A stretch of 22,761 nucleotides of DNA, taken from NCBI GenBank assembly GCA_017941505.1, contig JAGAWH010000100.1:1-22761 (forward strand). Direction: 5' to 3'. The notes below the pieces were generated by a model. It worked only from the letters and a program-made list of their open reading frames with translations, was not told the DNA's origin and searched no databases. This document shows, one piece after another, positions 17,012-22,761 of the stretch. The stretch comes from Faecalicoccus sp. Lineage in GTDB: Bacteria > Bacillota_I > Bacilli_A > Erysipelotrichales > Erysipelotrichaceae. A program made the position numbers and the translations under genes. The first letter of the stretch is position 1; every line of letters starts with the position of its first letter.

Positions 17012-18356
17012 AGCGCATTGTCACAAATTCTTCCGATCCCGTTGGATGAATCGCAACCGTATCATCAAAATCCTTTTTTGTAGCCCCCATTTTAATGGCA
17101 ACCGCAAAGCCCTGGATCATCTCATCCACGCCCTGTCCGATTCCATGCAAGCCAATAATCTTCTCATCATCCCCTACCGTTACTAATTTCATACGGCATG
17201 TTTGACGATGGTCAGCTAAAGCGGTATACATCGAAGTAAAGCTTGAAGTATATACCTTCACATTCTCTTTACCGTATTTCACGGCAGCCTCATCTTCGCT
17301 TAAGCCAACCGAGCCGATGGCCGGATGCGAGAAAATGACAGTTGGGATATTGGAGTAATCTAACTTTTCATGGGTCTTCCCATTAAATAAACGCTCGGAC
17401 AGGCGTCTTCCGGCCGCAATCGCAACCGGTGTCAATTCCTTTCTTCCGGTTACATCCCCTACCGCATAAATACCTTCTACATTGGTATTCTGGTAGGCAT
17501 CGGTTTCAATGTAACCGCGATTATTGATCCTGACGCCGGTATTTTCAAGGCCAAAGCCTTCAATATTGGCTTTTCTTCCGATAGCCCAGATTACAGAATC
17601 AACTTGAATCGATTCCCCATTCTCAAAGGATAGTTTTAATCCGGTTTCTTCTTTCTCTAATTTGGATGGAACACATCTTGTATGTAACGCGATACCGCTC
17701 TTTTCCATTTCATCCATTAAGGCATCCGTGATATAGGAATCAAATCTTCTTAACGGTCGGTCTTTTCTTACACATAAATGCGTTTCAGTTCCATAGGCAT
17801 TTAAAACACCGGCAATTTCTACGGCAATATAGCCGGCCCCGACTACCGCAACTCTTTTCGGTAAACTTTCATACGCAAAGAAGCCATCGGATGTAATGCC
17901 GAGTTCACTTCCTTCAATATCAGGAATTACGGCATGACCGCCGGTCGCAATCAATATATGTTTTGCGGTATACAGCGTATCTTCTACCTTGATGGTATGA
18001 GCATCGACAAAAACGGCATGACCCTTGATCATAGTTACACCATTATTTCTAAAACCATTTTGGTAAGCTGTATGCAGACGGTCAATATATGCATCTCGGT
18101 GCTGCCTTAAAACGGAATAATCGAAGGATGTATTCGAAAAGTCAAATCCATAATCAGCGCCTAAGGTATGTACAATCTCAGAAATATTGGCTCCATACCA
18201 CATAACTTTTTTAGGAACGCAGCCTACATTGACGCAGGTTCCACCAATTTCTTTTTCTTCAATCACAAGAACCTTCGCCCCATGCTGGGCTGCCCGATTG
18301 GCTGAGGCAATACCACCGCTTCCTCCACCGATCACAATATAATCAAATTGTTCCAT
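17010..18356 (-). CDS. gor: Glutathione-disulfide reductase
   Basis: Starting at 18356 the protein has 448 residues and is a class I pyridine nucleotide-disulfide oxidoreductase. It has FAD motif GGGSGG (10-15), redox motif [13 protein letters not shown] (Cys41, Cys46), NAD(P)H motif GAGYIA, and the C-terminal HPTGSEE with the catalytic His. [16 protein letters not shown] is typical of glutathione reductase rather than lipoamide dehydrogenase or mercuric reductase. It would regenerate GSH or a related thiol in the cytoplasm. A longer reading from 18407 would overlap the upstream gene; the ATG at 18356 follows a GGAG site and sits one base after the upstream stop. It is cotranscribed with a CPYC protein that may be its electron acceptor. 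Confidence 0.9.
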   Translation of the reverse strand: MEQFDYIVIGGGSGGIASANRAAQHGAKVLVIEEKEIGGTCVNVGCVPKKVMWYGANISEIVHTLGADYGFDFSNTSFDYSVLRQHRDAYIDRLHTAYQNGFRNNGVTMIKGHAVFVDAHTIKVEDTLYTAKHILIATGGHAVIPDIEGSELGITSDGFFAYESLPKRVAVVGAGYIAVEIAGVLNAYGTETHLCVRKDRPLRRFDSYITDALMDEMEKSGIALHTRCVPSKLEKEETGLKLSFENGESIQVDSVIWAIGRKANIEGFGLENTGVRINNRGYIETDAYQNTNVEGIYAVGDVTGRKELTPVAIAAGRRLSERLFNGKTHEKLDYSNIPTVIFSHPAIGSVGLSEDEAAVKYGKENVKVYTSSFTSMYTALADHRQTCRMKLVTVGDDEKIIGLHGIGQGVDEMIQGFAVAIKMGATKKDFDDTVAIHPTGSEEFVTMR

Positions 18357-18357
18357 A

Positions 18358-18705
18358 CTACTTCTCCACAAACGCGATGATATCTTCCGGAGGTAATGAG
18401 GAATCACAGACTACCTTGATATCTCCATCCTTTTGCACCATAAAGCCCGGTACTGTCGGAATGTTGTAAGTTTTTCTGAAAGTCTGAATCTGATCCATCT
18501 GTGAGCTATCCTCACTGTTAATGTAGTCAATTACCCATCCCTTTTGATCAATTAAGGTATCCAGCTTTTTGACAAATCGACGGCAATACGGACAGGTCTC
18601 TCTTCCTATAAACAAGATAAAATCCTCTTTAGAATCAATTTTTTCAGTTACTTCCTTCACAGAGGAGTTATTCATTTTTTGTATTGTTTTACGAAATTCT
18701 TCCAT
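18358..18705 (-). CDS. Thioredoxin/glutaredoxin-like protein, CPYC active site
   Basis: This 115-residue cytoplasmic protein (no signal) has a thioredoxin fold with the redox motif C-P-Y-C at Cys38-Cys41, the usual glutaredoxin motif. NIPTVPGF near residue 91 provides the cis-proline loop. The length and the extended N-terminal helix resemble bacteriocin-accessory (PedC-like) thioredoxins. An AAGGAGA ribosome site lies upstream, and a perfect TATAAT at 18727-18732 is close enough to be its -10. It precedes gor by one base, suggesting a glutathione-linked thiol reduction pair. Confidence 0.87.
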   Translation of the reverse strand: MEEFRKTIQKMNNSSVKEVTEKIDSKEDFILFIGRETCPYCRRFVKKLDTLIDQKGWVIDYINSEDSSQMDQIQTFRKTYNIPTVPGFMVQKDGDIKVVCDSSLPPEDIIAFVEK

Positions 18706-18741
18706 TTTCTGTCTCCTTTTTTCTCTATTATAACGGATTTT

Positions 18742-18783
18742 AAAAAAAGCTGAGAGTGTTATGACTGATACTCCACTCCCAGC
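18742..18783 (-). terminator. Rho-independent terminator of the DUF1275 gene
   Basis: On the minus strand a 10-bp stem (18774-18783 with 18749-18758, one G-U pair) is followed by seven T (18742-18748). The stop codon of the DUF1275 gene is inside the loop. The promoter of the following thioredoxin-like gene starts right after it. Confidence 0.88.
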
Positions 18784-19469
18784 TTACGATTTTGAAGCTG
18801 TTTATAGCGAATCCACGCAAAGGATCCACCTAACGGTAATAAATTAAATAATATCGCATATCTTCCGCCGATCTCAGAAAACCATACGCCTACCGCAACG
18901 CCAAACATGAAACATAATAAGGTTCCAAGTGTTAAAAGAGCACTGCGAATCTTTTCCGGTTCATGACGGAATATGGCCCGATAAGAGTACTCAACCCATT
19001 TACGAAGGTTTCCTGTACCGACAGTGGTCGCAAGAACTAAGCCTTCAAATTTTTGGAAGCACTGCATCTGCATCGCACAGATAAAGGATACGATGGTATT
19101 GGCAACAATATTGTAATTATCTCCTTCCGGAACAAAGGCGACAGCTGCACATAAAATCATTTCTACCACTAAGGTTGTTTTGCGAATATGGGTGATATTT
19201 CTTTGATGAAGTATGGTATGAATCGCAAGGGTCACAAAAGTTCCTAAAATAAATGCGAGTATAGGAATCAAAAATCCCATCGCCTTATGAAATTCTCCCT
19301 GGGCTACCACAATTGACAGTTTGATAATATTTCCGGTCTGCGCATTCGCAAAGACACCGCCTCTTTGAAAGTAAGTATAGGCATCAAAGTATCCACCCGC
19401 AAAGGCAAGCAGCACCGCAACAATATACATCTGAGACGGTTTTAAAACCTTCTTCTTTGCTTCACTCAT
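18759..19469 (-). CDS. DUF1275 (YoaK-like) membrane protein
   Basis: This 236-residue protein has about six membrane helices and the family hallmark near the N-terminus: AGGYFDAYTYFQRGGVF followed by NAQTGNI (residues about 24-47). DUF1275/YoaK proteins are widespread inner-membrane proteins of uncertain function. A GAGGAAA ribosome site lies upstream, with a TAAAAT box that may be its -10. It has its own terminator, so it is a single-gene unit between the redox operons. Confidence 0.88.
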   Translation of the reverse strand: MSEAKKKVLKPSQMYIVAVLLAFAGGYFDAYTYFQRGGVFANAQTGNIIKLSIVVAQGEFHKAMGFLIPILAFILGTFVTLAIHTILHQRNITHIRKTTLVVEMILCAAVAFVPEGDNYNIVANTIVSFICAMQMQCFQKFEGLVLATTVGTGNLRKWVEYSYRAIFRHEPEKIRSALLTLGTLLCFMFGVAVGVWFSEIGGRYAILFNLLPLGGSFAWIRYKQLQNRKLGVEYQS

Positions 19470-19519
19470 ATTATTTCCTCTTCAACCTTTAATATTTTAT
19501 CACTTTTAATAATAAACTA

Positions 19520-19545
19520 AAAAGAAAAGTCCCAAAAAGGGGACT
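19520..19545 (-). terminator. Terminator of the GH1-ROK-redox operon
   Basis: AGTCCC (19528-19533) and GGGACT (19540-19545) form a 6-bp stem. In the minus direction a T-rich tail follows (TTTTCTTTTT). The rhodanese stop codon overlaps the first arm of the hairpin. Confidence 0.75.
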
Positions 19546-19927
19546 AATCATAAACAACACCATAGGTCCAGGTTTCGATACCGCCAAATTCATAAATCTG
19601 CGTATACCCCATATTGGCAAGAGCCTGTGAGGCTACCTTAGAGCGATTGCCGGCCCGACAATACACCAAAATAACCTGATCAAAATCCGGAAGCTCTTTA
19701 GGAGGAGTATCCTTGATTTCACTGACCGGAAGGCAGATCGCGTTTTTAATATGTCCGCTTTTATATTCTCCTTCTGTTCTGACATCAAGAATAATAATAT
19801 CCTCTTGTTCATCCATCATCTTTTTGGCATCTTCCTGGGTGATACAGCGATAAAACCCGGTATTTTCCTTCGTGCATCCACACAACAAAACACCAAGAAT
19901 CAAAAAGAGTGAGAGTAATTTTTTCAC
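19544..19927 (-). CDS. Rhodanese-domain lipoprotein
   Basis: The 127-residue protein has a lipoprotein signal ending L-L-C-G-C (lipid Cys18) and a single rhodanese domain. ILDVRTEGEY (46-55) and the active-site loop YCRAGNRS (Cys90 as the persulfide-forming cysteine) are typical. It would act outside the membrane in sulfur transfer or thiol handling; no substrate is visible. The start codon is GTG at 19927 and overlaps the stop of the upstream gene (GTGA), with GGAGA before it. It ends a four-gene coupled operon. Confidence 0.88.
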   Translation of the reverse strand: MKKLLSLFLILGVLLCGCTKENTGFYRCITQEDAKKMMDEQEDIIILDVRTEGEYKSGHIKNAICLPVSEIKDTPPKELPDFDQVILVYCRAGNRSKVASQALANMGYTQIYEFGGIETWTYGVVYD

Positions 19928-20315
19928 TGAGAAATCTCCACGTTATTTGTTAAGGCGACAATCGCATTACGGATGCAGTCAGGGCATTCACACAGAACTA
20001 CACCGGTACCGATGCCTTTAAGATCTTTACAGCGGGTGGCTTTACACATGCCTTCAAAATCTTTTAAGATCTTACGGGAAAGTAAGGTCGTTCTATTGCC
20101 TTCACTGATTAAGCCGGCAATCATCACGGCCCCATTTAAAGCCCCGCATGTGGCTTCCATACAGCCCATGCCGCCGCCAAATCCGGCCGCAATCTGCCTT
20201 AATACTTCTGAGTCGACATCCACCAGATCGCTGCATGCCAGTACTACACTCTGACAGCAGTTACATCCTTTACTTCTTAATTCCAATGCTTTTTCTTTTC
20301 TTTGATCTATATTCA

Positions 20316-20316
<1 letters not shown>
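19924..20316 (-). CDS. C_GCAxxG_C_C family cysteine-rich redox protein
   Basis: The 130-residue soluble protein carries eleven cysteines. The N-terminal GCNCCQSV (Cys18, 20, 21), the central FGGGMGCMEATCGALNG (Cys52, Cys57) and the C-terminal C-E-C-P-D-C (Cys109, 111, 114) follow the C_GCAxxG_C_C family pattern, which is predicted to be redox-active or to bind a metal cluster. Function is not known. Its ATG overlaps the ROK kinase stop by one base (TAATG) and its stop overlaps the rhodanese GTG, so it is firmly part of this operon. Confidence 0.88.
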
Positions 20317-22668
<2,352 letters not shown>

Positions 22669-22684
22669 CATTCTTTTCACCGGT

Positions 22685-22718
22685 AAAAAATAATAAAGAC
22701 AGCACAATCTACTGTCTT
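22685..22718 (-). terminator. Terminator of a gene beyond the window
   Basis: AAGACAG and CTGTCTT (22696-22702, 22712-22718) form a 7-bp stem with a nine-base loop. In the minus direction a T-rich stretch follows (TATTATTTTTT, 22685-22695). This shows that the GH1 operon starts fresh at its own promoter. Confidence 0.65.
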
Positions 22719-22761
22719 AATTTGATAATTAACTTATGAAACACAAAAGCAGAAGGAATTG

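Noticed and set aside
18357..18407. N-terminal extension of glutathione reductase
   Set aside because: It overlaps the thioredoxin-like gene and precedes a standard FAD-motif start that has its own ribosome site.

Overview
The window reads as chromosomal DNA of a low-GC anaerobic Firmicute. Class II GalT, AGGAGG-type ribosome sites, Gram-positive lipoproteins and tightly packed operons fit a gut Erysipelotrichia/Clostridia-type organism, but no rRNA or marker gene is present to prove it. Almost every gene is on the minus strand. The exceptions are a LacI-family regulator and a small TlpA-like lipoprotein. I found no tRNA, rRNA, CRISPR array, insertion sequence or phage gene.

Region 1 (1-3872) is a galactose locus. 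galT, galM and galK (the last cut by the window edge) are on the minus strand, divergent from a GalR-like regulator. The galT promoter is near-consensus, and inverted half-sites lie directly upstream of it between the divergent genes.

Region 2 (3873-4224) has no protein gene. It may encode a small structured RNA on the minus strand that ends at the regulator's terminator hairpin. T-tract structures of unknown function follow.

Region 3 (4225-16407) is the centre of interest: one minus-strand cluster of 13 genes. Its promoter-proximal half is a P19/FTR1-type iron-uptake set: FTR1 permease, P19/Tp34-family lipoprotein, DUF2318 Fe-S membrane protein, two MacB/FtsX-type permeases and their ATPase. 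The same genes continue into an electron-transfer module: an FMN-binding lipoprotein with a flavinylation motif, an unrecognised membrane-anchored protein, a four-histidine cytochrome b, and FrdA/SdhA-like and FrdB/SdhB-like subunits. A second ABC permease and ATPase close the cluster. Two GTTAG-N6-CTAAC palindromes resembling DtxR/IdeR sites overlap the promoter. I infer an iron-regulated system that joins iron transport to transmembrane electron flow. A TlpA-like thioredoxin lipoprotein is divergent from it.

Region 4 (16990-19545) holds thiol-redox genes (a CPYC thioredoxin-like protein with glutathione reductase) and a DUF1275/YoaK membrane protein.

Region 5 (19520-22761) is a four-gene operon in which every junction overlaps: GH1 6-phospho-beta-glucosidase, ROK sugar kinase, a C_GCAxxG_C_C cysteine-rich protein and a rhodanese lipoprotein. 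The first two suggest intracellular phosphorylation and cleavage of beta-glucosides. The last two are redox or sulfur proteins.
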